Shown here piece after piece: positions 6,457 through 13,001 of a DNA stretch of 13,001 bases (the first letter of the stretch is position 1; each line of letters opens with the position of its first letter). A program made the position numbers and the translations under genes. The DNA lies in assembly GCA_950071955.1 (NCBI GenBank), contig CATMOC010000045.1:1-13001 (forward strand), given 5' to 3'. Below the pieces are notes generated by a model. That model saw only the letters and a list, made by a program, of their open reading frames with translations, was not told where the DNA came from and ran no database searches. The DNA is from an uncultured Mesorhizobium sp. (GTDB lineage Bacteria; Pseudomonadota; Alphaproteobacteria; Rhizobiales; Rhizobiaceae).

Positions 6457-7014
6457 ATGCGCAATCTCACCGCAAAGATCCTCGCCGGAGCTGTCGCGCT
6501 TTCGGCGCTCGCCACCTTCGCCCACGCCGAAAACCCGATGGTGGGCGGCGCGGCGATGTATCCGGACAAGAACATCGTCGAAAACGCCGTGAACTCCGCC
6601 GACCACGAGACCCTGGTCGCCGCCGTGAAGGCAGCCGGCCTCGTCGAGACGCTCTCGGGTCCCGGCCCGTTCACCGTCTTCGCACCGACTGACGAAGCCT
6701 TCGAGGCGCTGCCGGCCGGCACCGTCGACACGCTGCTGAAGCCCGAGAACAAGGATCAACTCACCAAGGTGCTGACCTGCCACGTCGTGTCGGCCGATGC
6801 AATGTCGGATGCGATCGGCAAGATGATCGCCGACGACGGCGGCACGCACCCGGTCCCGACCGTCGGCGGCTGCACCCTGCAGGCCAAGATGGACGGCGAC
6901 AAGATCACGCTCACCGACGAGACCGGCGGAGTCGCCACCGTCACGATCGCCGACGTCGACCAGTCGAACGGCGTCATCCACGTCATCGACAAGGTCCTGC
7001 TTCCGGCAGCCTGA
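6457..7014 (+). CDS. Secreted fasciclin (FAS1) domain protein
   Basis: Exported single-FAS1-domain protein, 185 aa. A Sec signal peptide with a basic start and hydrophobic core (AKILAGAVALSALAT) ends with the likely cleavage site AHA|EN after residue 24. The FAS1 domain fills about 38-184: NIVENAVNSADHETLVAAVK, the H1 motif GPFTVFAPTDEAFEALP (70-86), LLKPENKDQLTKVLTCHVV (93-111), and the H2 motif VIHVIDKVLLP (173-183). The mature protein contains Cys108 and Cys139, which could form a disulfide in the periplasm. FAS1 domains are adhesion or protein-interaction modules; the partner is unknown. In Mycobacterium the SigK/RskA pair drives the FAS1 proteins MPT70 and MPT83, so this arrangement suggests a conserved sigma-target link. 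The start has GGGAGA 9 nt upstream. Confidence 0.93.
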   Translation: MRNLTAKILAGAVALSALATFAHAENPMVGGAAMYPDKNIVENAVNSADHETLVAAVKAAGLVETLSGPGPFTVFAPTDEAFEALPAGTVDTLLKPENKDQLTKVLTCHVVSADAMSDAIGKMIADDGGTHPVPTVGGCTLQAKMDGDKITLTDETGGVATVTIADVDQSNGVIHVIDKVLLPAA

Positions 7015-7079
7015 TCCAGTCTCGTCCGCGCGCGAACGTCCCTCCGGTTCTACCCAAGATGCGTGCGGGCGGCGTGCCT

Positions 7080-7116
7080 CGCGTCGCGGGATCGCAAACG
7101 CGCGATCCGTGACGCG
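7080..7116 (+). repeat. Two-tier stem-loop between fasciclin and msrB genes
   Basis: CGCGTC (7080-7085) pairs with GACGCG (7111-7116), and inside it GGATCGC (7089-7095) pairs with GCGATCC (7102-7108) around a 6-nt loop. A small asymmetric internal loop (3 and 2 nt) separates the two stems. It lies 66 bp after the fasciclin stop. It may act as an mRNA 3'-end structure or a terminator without a U-tract; the sequence shows only the pairing. Confidence 0.45.
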
Positions 7117-7140
7117 GGGCATCGTCAGTTGCTAAGTGCC

Positions 7141-7179
7141 GGAACGGGAGTTCCCATCTTTCGGAAAGTGGACTTTCCG
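7141..7179 (+). promoter_or_regulatory. Paired inverted repeats upstream of msrB (operator candidates)
   Basis: Two perfect inverted repeats lie side by side. GGAAC-GGGA-GTTCC is at 7141-7154, and CGGAAAGT-GG-ACTTTCCG at 7162-7179, with its 8-bp arms only 2 bp apart. They lie 68-106 bp before the msrB ATG, where an operator or promoter-proximal element is expected. The first also contains GGAAC, a common ECF -35 core, but no good -10 lies at the right distance. Which protein might bind is unknown. Confidence 0.4.
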
Positions 7180-7246
7180 CTTTCAAGGCGAGTTGATTTC
7201 GCCGTGACCTCCTCTCTGCGCTACATGCGAGCAAAGGAGCAAAACC

Positions 7247-7759
7247 ATGAAACGCCGTACTTTCCTCTACGCGGGCGCCGGTGCCGCCGCTCTTCTGGCG
7301 GGCGCATCCTTGTTGCGTGTCCGCAGCATGGGACCCGATGCCATGGCCAAGACCGACGAGACATTCGAGATCACGAAGACCGAGGCCGAATGGAAGGCAC
7401 AGCTTTCCCCCGAACAATATGCCGTCCTGCGCGAGGAAGCGACCGAGCGCGCGGGCACCAGCCCCCTTAACCACGAGAAGCGCAAGGGCGTCTTCCATTG
7501 CGCGGGCTGTGATCTCGCCGCCTATTCCTCCGAAGCGAAGTACGATTCGGGTACCGGCTGGCCGAGCTTCTGGGAGTCGCTGCCCAATGCCATCGGCACG
7601 AAGTCGGACAATACGCTTTTCATGACTCGCACCGAAGTGCATTGCCGCCGCTGCGGCGGACATTTCGGACACATCTTCGATGACGGCCCGCCGCCGACCG
7701 GCAAGCGCCATTGCCTCAACGGCCTGGCCTTGACGTTCCGGCCCGCCGGAGCCGCCTGA
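7247..7759 (+). CDS. msrB: Peptide-methionine (R)-S-oxide reductase, exported
   Basis: Reduces methionine-R-sulfoxide in oxidised proteins; 170 aa. The N-terminus MKRRTFLYAGAGAAALLAGA has a twin-arginine RRTFL motif and hydrophobic stretch, so it is probably exported or anchored by Tat and acts in the periplasm. The MsrB domain covers about 42-166: substrate motif GWPSFW (104-109), zinc cysteines 85/88 (CAGC) and 133/136 (CRRC), HFGHIFDDGP (139-148), and catalytic Cys156 in RHCLNG. The family's usual N-S after the catalytic Cys-Ile is here N-G, a common variant. Start ATG 7247 has a strong AAGGAG site 7 nt upstream. It lies 232 bp after the fasciclin gene on the same strand and converges with yihA, with 18 bp between the stops. 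It is probably a separate unit with its own promoter, but its role fits the neighbouring redox-type sigma module (inference). Confidence 0.94.
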   Translation: MKRRTFLYAGAGAAALLAGASLLRVRSMGPDAMAKTDETFEITKTEAEWKAQLSPEQYAVLREEATERAGTSPLNHEKRKGVFHCAGCDLAAYSSEAKYDSGTGWPSFWESLPNAIGTKSDNTLFMTRTEVHCRRCGGHFGHIFDDGPPPTGKRHCLNGLALTFRPAGAA

Positions 7760-7777
7760 TCGCGGGGCGCGCCTTGC

Positions 7778-8431
7778 CTACTTGTCCGCGGCGGCGGTCA
7801 TGATCGCCGCGCGAAGGTCTTCCAGGCCCGCTCCCTTTTCCGATGAGGTCGCAATGATCCCGGGGAAGGCCGCGGGCCTCTTCCTTATCTTCTCGAGCGT
7901 CTCCGCCAGCAGCTTCGTCACTGCGGGCGGCTTGATCTTGTCCGTCTTGGTCAGCACCACCTGATAAGAGACCGCGGCGTTGTCGAGCAGGTCCATCACC
8001 TCGCCGTCGATCGTCTTGATGCCGTGGCGCGCATCGATGAGCAAATAGACGCGCTTCAGCGTCACCCGCCCGCGCAGATAGTCGAAGACGAGCTTCGTCC
8101 AGTTGTCGACGAGATCCTTGGGCGCCTGGGCGTACCCGTATCCCGGCATGTCCACCAGGGCCACGGGCGGCAGGTCGCCGGTCTCGCCAGAATAGCCATC
8201 CGGAACGAAGTAATTCAGTTCCTGCGTTCGTCCCGGCGTGTTGGACGTCCGGGCAAGCGCCTTCTGGCCGCCCAGCGCGTTGATGAGCGAGGACTTGCCG
8301 ACGTTGGACCGGCCGGCAAACGCGATTTCCGGCGGTCCCTCGGGCGGCAGGAACTTCATGGCGGGAACGCCGCGGATGAATATCCACGGACGCGGGAAGA
8401 CCGTCGCCTCCGGGGCGGGAACGTCGCTCAC
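7778..8431 (-). CDS. yihA: Ribosome biogenesis GTP-binding protein YihA/YsxC (EngB)
   Basis: Essential-type TRAFAC GTPase involved in assembly of the large ribosomal subunit; 217 aa. All G motifs are visible: G1 GRSNVGKS (40-47), the G2 region TPGRTQ (65-70), G3 DMPG (94-97), G4 TKTD (161-164), and G5 SSEKG (196-200). The GTG start (8429-8431) overlaps the acetyltransferase TGA as GTGA, suggesting translational coupling. An internal ATG at 8357-8359 would give a shorter protein, but the N-terminal extension ([13 protein letters not shown], 12-24) resembles that of Rhizobiales homologues, so I keep the long form. It is the last gene of the rpmH-rnpA-yidC-acetyltransferase-yihA group. Confidence 0.95.
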   Translation of the reverse strand: MSDVPAPEATVFPRPWIFIRGVPAMKFLPPEGPPEIAFAGRSNVGKSSLINALGGQKALARTSNTPGRTQELNYFVPDGYSGETGDLPPVALVDMPGYGYAQAPKDLVDNWTKLVFDYLRGRVTLKRVYLLIDARHGIKTIDGEVMDLLDNAAVSYQVVLTKTDKIKPPAVTKLLAETLEKIRKRPAAFPGIIATSSEKGAGLEDLRAAIMTAAADK

Positions 8432-9066
8432 TCGGCCTTCTCCAGTCGTGCCAGGTCGTTTCCGGTTATGGCATCGATGTTGCGAGTCACCTTGTCAACC
8501 GGCCAGTTCCACCAGGCAATGCGCAACAGTCGCGTGATCGTCGCGTCGTCGAACCGCATGCGGGCGATCCGTGCCGGATTCCCGACGGCGACCGCAAAGG
8601 GTGGAACGTCGCTGCCGACGACCGCGCCAGCGCCAATCACCGCCCCGTCGCCGATCTTCACCCCCGGCATGACCATTGCCTCCATGCCGAACCATACGTC
8701 GTTTCCGACCAGCGTGTCGCCGCGGCTAGCGCCGCCAAGTTTTGCAAGATCGTAGTTTTCGCGCCACGCGCCGCCGAAAATGGCGAACGGAAACGTGGAG
8801 AAGCCGTCCATGGCATGGTTGGCGCCGTTCATGATGAAGCGGGTGTTCGCCGCAATGGCGCAATAGCGGCCGATTTCCAGCCGGTCGCCGATGAAGTCGT
8901 AGTGGTAGAGCACGCAGTGGTCCTCGAAGCGCTCGGGGCCAAGCGGATCGTCGTAGTAGGTGTAGTCGCCGACGCTGATGGTCGATCGGGTGACCAGCGG
9001 CTTGAGAAAGGCCGTTCGCGGATGGAACGGCAGGGGATTCGTGTCGTGGGGATCGGGCACGCGCAT
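8428..9066 (-). CDS. Vat/CatB-type xenobiotic O-acetyltransferase
   Basis: Left-handed beta-helix (hexapeptide repeat) acetyltransferase of the xenobiotic acetyltransferase family, which includes streptogramin A acetyltransferases (Vat) and type B chloramphenicol acetyltransferases; 212 aa, the usual length. Hexapeptide turns run from about 60 to 160 ([49 protein letters not shown]). The extended loop [15 protein letters not shown] (80-94) carries the likely catalytic His84, equivalent to VatD His82. The C-terminus keeps WWNWP and the helical [10 protein letters not shown]. Acetyl-CoA as donor is family knowledge; the acceptor here is unknown, and many chromosomal members confer no clear resistance. 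ATG 9064-9066 has GGAG 7 nt upstream. It lies between yidC (206 bp away) and yihA (4-bp overlap), an unusual insertion in this operon. Confidence 0.9.
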   Translation of the reverse strand: MRVPDPHDTNPLPFHPRTAFLKPLVTRSTISVGDYTYYDDPLGPERFEDHCVLYHYDFIGDRLEIGRYCAIAANTRFIMNGANHAMDGFSTFPFAIFGGAWRENYDLAKLGGASRGDTLVGNDVWFGMEAMVMPGVKIGDGAVIGAGAVVGSDVPPFAVAVGNPARIARMRFDDATITRLLRIAWWNWPVDKVTRNIDAITGNDLARLEKAE

Positions 9067-9235
9067 TGGGAACTCCAGTTTAGACAGGGACGGTCTCGAG
9101 CGGCATGGTCCGGCCGGGCGTGATGACGCCTGACGTCCGCAGATCCGCTTACCTGTTCACTGGCGGAGTTCCTCGCTTCCGAAATGCCGCAACCTGTCCA
9201 CTTGCCCGTTCAATCCGGCGAGCACAGACCATTTC

Positions 9236-9258
9236 GACGCGAGCGGGCAGCCCGCGTC
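9236..9258 (-). terminator. Stem-loop just after yidC, weak terminator candidate
   Basis: On the minus strand, 15 nt after the yidC stop, GACGCG pairs with CGCGTC, or alternatively GCGGG-CTG-CCCGC forms a tight hairpin. No T-run follows, so intrinsic termination is doubtful; it may only slow transcription or protect the upstream mRNA. The rest of the 9067-9272 gap shows no gene and no convincing promoter for the acetyltransferase. Confidence 0.3.
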
Positions 9259-9272
9259 ATCACAACCGGCGG

Positions 9273-11081
9273 CTATTCCGCCGGCTGCTTGTCCTTCTTC
9301 TTGAACAGCCCGACGAGGTTGTCCCAGAGTTCGATCTTGGCGCCCTGCCGCTTCATGATGATGCCCTGCTGGATGATCGAGAGCGTGTTGTTCCAGGCCC
9401 AGTAGATCACCAGCCCGGCCGGGAAGGTCGCGAGCATGAAGGTGAACACGACCGGCATCCAGGTGAAGATCATCGCCTGCGTCGGGTCCGGTGGCGTCGG
9501 GTTCATGCGCATCTGCAGGAACATCGTGACGCCCATGATCAGCGGCCAGACGCCGATCATCAGGAAGGCCGGCACGTCGTAGGGAAGCAGTCCGAACAGG
9601 TTGAAGAGCGACGTCGGATCCGGCGCGGCGAGATCGTGGATCCAGCCGAAGAACGGCGCGTGCCGCATCTCGATCGTGATGTAGAGAACCTTGTAGAGCG
9701 CGAAGAAGACGGGAATCTGGATCAGGATCGGCCAGCAGCCGGCGATCGGATTGATCTTTTCCTTCTTGTAGAGCTCCATCATCGCCTGCTGCTGCTTCAT
9801 GCGGTCGTCGCCGTACTTTTCGCGGATCTCCAGCATGGCGGGCTGCATCTTCTTCATGTTCGCCATCGACTTGTAGGACTTGTTGGCGAGCGGGAAGAAG
9901 ATGGCCTTGACGATGACGGTCGTGGCCAGGATGGCGAGGCCGAAGTTGCCGAGCAGCTTGTAGAGATGGTCGATGAGCCAGAACATCGGCTTGGTGATGA
10001 AATAGAACCAGCCCCAGTCGATCAGGAGATCGAACTGGCGGATCTGCAGGTTCTCCTCGTAGTTGGTGATCTGCGCCACTTCCTTGGCGCCGGCGAAGAG
10101 GAGCGTCTCGACCGTCTGCGTCTGCCCGGGCGCGATCGTGACGGGATCGGAGAGGAAGTCGGACTGGTAGCGCGGGCGGCCGTCGTCGAAATAGGCGTAT
10201 CGCGGCTGAAAACTCTCCCCGCGAGGCACTAGCGCCACTGCCCAATACTTGTCGGTGATGCCCAGCCAACCGTCGGAGGATTTCGACGGGACGATCAGCT
10301 TGTCTTCTTCGACGTCGGAATAGTCGACCTCCTTCAGCCCGTCCTCGCCCGTCACTCCGATCAGGCCCTCATGGAGGACGTAGACGCTCGCGGTCTGCGG
10401 CTTGAAGAAGCGGGTGACGCGGCCGTAGCTGTTCAGCGCCACCGGTTCGCTTCCCGCATTGCTCACCGCATCGGAGATGGTGAACATGTAGTCGTCATCG
10501 ATGGAGATCGTGCGCGTGAAGGTCAGGCCGGTGTCGTTCGTATAGGTCAGTTGCACCGGCGTATCCGGCGTCAGCACCGGCTGGCCTTCGACGCTCCAGA
10601 CCGTGTCCGGCCCCGGAAAGTTTCCCGCCTGCGTGCCACCGGTGAACCCCACCTCGGCATAATAGCCGTGCGGAAGCGAAGCCGGATTGAGGAGATCGAT
10701 GTTGGCTGAGTTCTTGTCGACGGTGACGTGATAGTCCTTGAGCAGAAGGTCGTCGATGCGGGCGCCGGTGAGATTGATGGACCCCGACAGGCTCGGAGTC
10801 TCGATCTTCACCCTGCCGCTGGAGGCGAGCGCGCCGGCGCGGTCCGTCGCCTGTGTCACGGCGGAGGCGCCGGGCACACCGGTTCCCGGTGCCGTCGGGA
10901 TGGCGGGCGTGGTCCCGCCCGGGCTCGCGACGCTCTGGTCCTGTTGCGCGGTCCGTTCCTGCTCGATTCGCGCGACCTCCCGCTGCCGCTCGATGCGCGG
11001 GTTCATGTAGAACACCTGCCACACCGTCAGAATCAGGATCGACAGCGCGATCGTGATGAAGAAATTGCGATTATTTTCCAT
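9273..11081 (-). CDS. yidC: Membrane protein insertase YidC
   Basis: Inserts and folds inner-membrane proteins, alone or with SecYEG; 602 aa, as in other Gram-negative YidC. Residues 5-25 are the first transmembrane helix, followed by a Pro/Thr/Gly-rich linker (about 50-90). The large periplasmic P1 domain follows (about 90-345). The conserved 60-kDa insertase core (about 355-580) contains [36 protein letters not shown] and [12 protein letters not shown]. The conserved charge in the hydrophilic groove (E. coli Arg366) is here Lys392 ([10 protein letters not shown]), a conservative change. The C-terminal tail is basic (KKKDKQPAE). The ATG at 11079-11081 lies inside the end of rnpA (11-bp overlap), with no good ribosome site, so translation is probably coupled to rnpA. 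Confidence 0.97.
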   Translation of the reverse strand: MENNRNFFITIALSILILTVWQVFYMNPRIERQREVARIEQERTAQQDQSVASPGGTTPAIPTAPGTGVPGASAVTQATDRAGALASSGRVKIETPSLSGSINLTGARIDDLLLKDYHVTVDKNSANIDLLNPASLPHGYYAEVGFTGGTQAGNFPGPDTVWSVEGQPVLTPDTPVQLTYTNDTGLTFTRTISIDDDYMFTISDAVSNAGSEPVALNSYGRVTRFFKPQTASVYVLHEGLIGVTGEDGLKEVDYSDVEEDKLIVPSKSSDGWLGITDKYWAVALVPRGESFQPRYAYFDDGRPRYQSDFLSDPVTIAPGQTQTVETLLFAGAKEVAQITNYEENLQIRQFDLLIDWGWFYFITKPMFWLIDHLYKLLGNFGLAILATTVIVKAIFFPLANKSYKSMANMKKMQPAMLEIREKYGDDRMKQQQAMMELYKKEKINPIAGCWPILIQIPVFFALYKVLYITIEMRHAPFFGWIHDLAAPDPTSLFNLFGLLPYDVPAFLMIGVWPLIMGVTMFLQMRMNPTPPDPTQAMIFTWMPVVFTFMLATFPAGLVIYWAWNNTLSIIQQGIIMKRQGAKIELWDNLVGLFKKKDKQPAE

Positions 11082-11433
11082 CGGGAGTGGTTCCGCGAAT
11101 TCGTCGGGAAAGCTCGGCCTTCAAGGCATCGAACGGCGCGGCGAGTATCTCGCGGCGCCCGACAATCACATAGTCGTTGCCTGCCGCCATGTCACCAGCG
11201 GCGTGAACGCGCACTGCTTCTTTCAGACGCCGCCGGATTCTGTTGCGGACGACGGCGTTGCCGGTCTTCTTCGTGACGGTCAGGCCGAACCGCGGTTCGC
11301 CGCCGTCCTGCCGGTCGAGCACCTCAAGCAGGAACAAGCGCCCGCGCCGCTTCTCGCCGCGTCGCGTTGCAAGGAAGTCGGCCCGCTTCTTGAGACGCTG
11401 CGGGGAGCGTTGCGCGTCGCGCGCCTCCGGCAA
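11071..11433 (-). CDS. rnpA: Ribonuclease P protein component
   Basis: Protein subunit of RNase P, which helps the catalytic RNA cleave tRNA 5' leaders. It shows [10 protein letters not shown] at the N-terminal part, [13 protein letters not shown], and the family signature [13 protein letters not shown] around residues 63-75; it is strongly basic. The frame has no ATG between rpmH and the RNR motif. I take TTG at 11431-11433, giving 120 aa, a normal length. A CTG at 11452-11454, overlapping the rpmH stop, is another possibility, and the frame stays open through rpmH to 11661, which would be far too long. The stop TAA (11071-11073) lies within the first codons of yidC. Gene order rpmH-rnpA-yidC is near universal in bacteria. 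The family is certain; the start is not. Confidence 0.92.
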   Translation of the reverse strand: MPEARDAQRSPQRLKKRADFLATRRGEKRRGRLFLLEVLDRQDGGEPRFGLTVTKKTGNAVVRNRIRRRLKEAVRVHAAGDMAAGNDYVIVGRREILAAPFDALKAELSRRIRGTTPDGK

Positions 11434-11450
11434 GGAGTGCGGCTTTCCGG

Positions 11451-11585
11451 TCAGGCCGAAAGACGCTTGCGGCCGCGGTTGCGGCGTGCGGCGATGACGT
11501 CGCGGCCGCCCTTGGTTGCCATGCGCGCACGGAAACCGTGGCGGCGCTTGCGGACGAGCTTGGAAGGTTGGTACGTGCGCTTCAT
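11451..11585 (-). CDS. rpmH: 50S ribosomal protein L34
   Basis: Small basic protein of the large ribosomal subunit. The translation is 44 aa, starting [18 protein letters not shown] and ending in [10 protein letters not shown], with the invariant [17 protein letters not shown] in between (residues 19-35). This is the full family length. ATG is at 11583-11585 and TGA at 11451-11453. It is the first gene of the rnpA-yidC operon, transcribed from the promoter near 11703-11731 with a leader of about 110 nt. The upstream ribosome binding site is poor (AAAG close to the ATG). Confidence 0.97.
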   Translation of the reverse strand: MKRTYQPSKLVRKRRHGFRARMATKGGRDVIAARRNRGRKRLSA

Positions 11586-11702
11586 TTCTTTGATACCGCG
11601 GAGTGCGGCCCTTCTTGGTTCTGTCTCTCGAGAGCAGGAGCTGTCGGGCGGGGGCGGTCACGACAAACGTCGCGCCGGACCGTGGACCCGAACGTGCGGC
11701 GG

Positions 11703-11731
11703 CTTATACGGATCGCCCCGGGCGGAGTCAA
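11703..11731 (-). promoter_or_regulatory. Strong sigma-70 promoter of the rpmH-rnpA-yidC operon
   Basis: On the minus strand, TTGACT (11726-11731), a 17-nt spacer and TATAAG (11703-11708): 5 of 6 matches in each hexamer with optimal spacing, the best promoter in the window. Transcription would start near 11696, about 110 nt before rpmH. A strong promoter is expected for this ribosomal operon. Confidence 0.75.
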
Positions 11732-11757
11732 TTCGCCGGTCCCGCAAAGTCATCTTG

Positions 11758-11785
11758 GTTGCGCGTGCGCGGCGGAAGGCGCAAC
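11758..11785. repeat. GTTGCGC-N14-GCGCAAC inverted repeat in the rpmH divergent region
   Basis: Perfect 7-bp arms at 11758-11764 and 11779-11785 in the 11586-11898 gap between rpmH and the TVP38 gene. It lies about 60-90 bp upstream of the rpmH transcription start and 114 bp before the TVP38 start codon. It may be an operator or only a GC-rich coincidence. Apart from this and the rpmH promoter, the gap holds no gene I can support and no clear promoter for the TVP38 gene. Confidence 0.25.
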
Positions 11786-11898
11786 TCGCGGGCACAGCGC
11801 CGGTTCACCCGGGCGTGAATGGCCCCCGCATGTCCCTCAACAGACGGTGAGACCTCCAGTGAAACCCTTGCAGGCTCTCTTCGCGTGGCCCAAGTGGC

Positions 11899-12744
11899 AT
11901 GATGGGTATGAGAGGGCCGACGCATCGGTCCTTGCGATACCCGGTCGCGCGGAAGACAGTAGTCACGTTCGCGCAAACAGAAAGCGAAGCCTTGTCCGCA
12001 GCCTCCGACAAGATCTCGACGAGAAGCGACCGCAGCCGCCTGTTGCGGTTCGCGCCGATCGCCGTGGTCGTCGCTGGCCTGGCGGTCGCCTACGCGATGG
12101 GTCTGCATGAGGTCCTGTCGCTCGACTATCTCTCCGAACGGCGCGAGCAGCTTCATGCGTTCGTGGCCGACAATCCCCTGTCGTCGCTGATCGGATTTCT
12201 CCTTGTCTATGCGCTGGCGGTGGCTCTCGCGTTTCCCGCCGCTTCGATCCTGACGGTCTTCGCCGGCCTGCTCTTCGGATGGCTCCTCGGCGGGGCGGTC
12301 GTGGCGGTGGCGGCAACGCTTGGAGCGACCGTGCTTTTCCTCGCCGCGCGCAGCGCCTTCGGCAGCCTCTTGCGCGAACGACTGGGGGAGAGGGCAACGC
12401 GCATGGCGGCTGGATTCGAGGAAGACGCCTTCGGATATCTCCTGGTGCTGCGGCTCGCGCCGATCTTTCCGTTCTGGGTGATCAACATCGCCCCGGCGTT
12501 CTTCCACGTGCCGCTGCGTGTCTACATCCTGGCGACGTTCGTCGGCATTCTGCCGGGCACCTTCGCCTACGCCTATCTCGGCCAGGGCCTCGAAAGCGTG
12601 CTCATGGCCGCCGAACAGTCCGGCCGGGACATCTCGCTGCGCGATCTGATTACCCCGGAGATCACCATCGCCTTCGTGGCGCTCGCCCTTGTTGCGGCGA
12701 TCCCCACCGTCGTAAAGAAGTTCAGGAACCGCAAGGCCGACTGA
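11899..12744 (+). CDS. TVP38/TMEM64 family (VTT domain) membrane protein
   Basis: Inner-membrane protein of the TVP38/TMEM64 group of the DedA/VTT superfamily; family members are implicated in lipid handling, but the role here is unknown. It has 281 aa. A hydrophilic N-terminus (1-48) precedes the first membrane helix (about 51-68). The VTT domain (about 95-230) carries FPAASILTVFAGLLFGWLLG (112-131, a re-entrant-type segment), LRLAPIFPFWVINIAPAFF (184-202) and LATFVGILPGTFAYAYLGQG (211-230). A last helix (about 255-272) ends in a basic tail. The start is uncertain: ATGs at 11899, 11902 and 11908 all lack a clear ribosome site, and homologues often begin about 25 residues later, but no later ATG precedes the first helix. 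The oxidoreductase starts 39 bp after the stop; this pairing recurs in proteobacteria and suggests an operon. Confidence 0.85.
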   Translation: MMGMRGPTHRSLRYPVARKTVVTFAQTESEALSAASDKISTRSDRSRLLRFAPIAVVVAGLAVAYAMGLHEVLSLDYLSERREQLHAFVADNPLSSLIGFLLVYALAVALAFPAASILTVFAGLLFGWLLGGAVVAVAATLGATVLFLAARSAFGSLLRERLGERATRMAAGFEEDAFGYLLVLRLAPIFPFWVINIAPAFFHVPLRVYILATFVGILPGTFAYAYLGQGLESVLMAAEQSGRDISLRDLITPEITIAFVALALVAAIPTVVKKFRNRKAD

Positions 12745-12783
12745 CCTGTTCCGACGGAAAACGCGATAAGGACGGGCCGACCG

Positions 12784-13001
12784 ATGGCGACAATTCTCAA
12801 ACCAGACATCTGCGTGATCGGCGCCGGCTCGGGCGGCCTGTCGGTCGCCGCCGCAGCCGCCGCTTTCGGCGTGCCGGTCGTCCTGATCGAGAAAGGCAAG
12901 ATGGGCGGCGACTGCCTGAACTATGGCTGCGTCCCGTCCAAGGCGATGATCGCAGCGGGCAGGCGGGCGCACCAGATGCAGAACGCTGACCAGTTCGGGA
13001 T
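12784..13001 (+). CDS. Mercuric reductase-like FAD-dependent pyridine nucleotide-disulfide oxidoreductase (5' part)
   Basis: N-terminal 72 residues of a class I flavin disulfide reductase (lipoamide dehydrogenase/mercuric reductase family). The FAD-binding Rossmann motif GAGSGG is at 13-18, with the acidic residue Glu36 in VVLIEKGKMGGDC. The redox-active disulfide Cys44-x4-Cys49 (CLNYGCVPSKA) follows. It runs off the right edge; a full protein would have about 450-500 residues. There is no N-terminal heavy-metal domain and no mer genes nearby, so mercury reduction should not be assumed; the substrate disulfide is unknown. The ATG has AAGGA about 12 nt upstream. It follows the TVP38 gene by 39 bp on the same strand. 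Confidence 0.93.
   Translation, partial: MATILKPDICVIGAGSGGLSVAAAAAAFGVPVVLIEKGKMGGDCLNYGCVPSKAMIAAGRRAHQMQNADQFG

Noticed and set aside
9117..9130. GGCGT-GATG-ACGCC inverted repeat upstream of the acetyltransferase gene
   Set aside because: Five-bp arms are expected by chance in GC-rich DNA, and no promoter elements flank it.
9105..10232. A 375-codon plus-strand open frame opposite yidC
   Set aside because: The translation is a His/Asp/Arg/Leu-rich string typical of the antisense of a GC-rich gene; yidC on the other strand is certain.
11434..11661. Extended rnpA reading frame through rpmH, up to 196 codons
   Set aside because: The extra N-terminus is the rpmH sequence in another frame; RnpA is normally 110-130 aa.
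11728..12972. A 414-codon minus-strand open frame opposite the TVP38 gene
   Set aside because: Low-complexity charged translation with no domain; it covers a clear membrane protein gene and the next gene's start.

Overview
The window is GC-rich chromosomal DNA from an alphaproteobacterium, most likely order Rhizobiales (Hyphomicrobiales). The basis is the sequence style of DnaX, YihA, YidC and RpmH, the order rpmH-rnpA-yidC-(insert)-yihA, and the order SRP RNA-dnaX-ybaB. I see no tRNA, rRNA, IS element, prophage, CRISPR array or replication origin. Most of the window is housekeeping or metabolic sequence; the less ordinary parts are a sigma/anti-sigma stress module and an acetyltransferase inserted in a conserved operon.

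Left part (1-2370, minus strand). An SRP (4.5S) RNA gene with its own promoter is followed by dnaX and the 5' part of a YbaB-type gene, which runs off the left edge. A TTGACG-N17 promoter lies between the RNA and dnaX. The stretch 2369-2646 has no gene I can support, only an ATGCAA-N8-TTGCAT inverted repeat.

2647-4965 (minus strand). A ZIP-family metal transporter is followed 57 bp later by an amidase-signature hydrolase resembling 6-aminohexanoate-cyclic-dimer hydrolase.

5067-7759 (plus strand). A SigK-like ECF sigma factor is coupled by an ATGA overlap to an RskA-type membrane anti-sigma factor. Then come a secreted fasciclin-domain protein and a twin-arginine exported MsrB. The sigma factor keeps the cysteine pair spacing (Cys126/Cys176) of mycobacterial SigK, whose known targets are also fasciclin proteins (MPT70/MPT83). 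Together this looks like an envelope redox-response module: the sigma/anti-sigma pair senses, and the fasciclin protein and methionine sulfoxide repair act in the periplasm. Inverted repeats sit in both intergenic regions.

7778-11731 (minus strand). A canonical TTGACT-N17-TATAAG promoter drives rpmH, rnpA (non-ATG start, overlapping yidC by 11 bp), yidC, a Vat/CatB-type acetyltransferase, and yihA, which begins with GTG overlapping the acetyltransferase stop codon.

11899-13001 (plus strand). A TVP38/TMEM64 (VTT) membrane protein is followed by the start of a mercuric-reductase-like FAD-dependent disulfide oxidoreductase that runs off the right edge.
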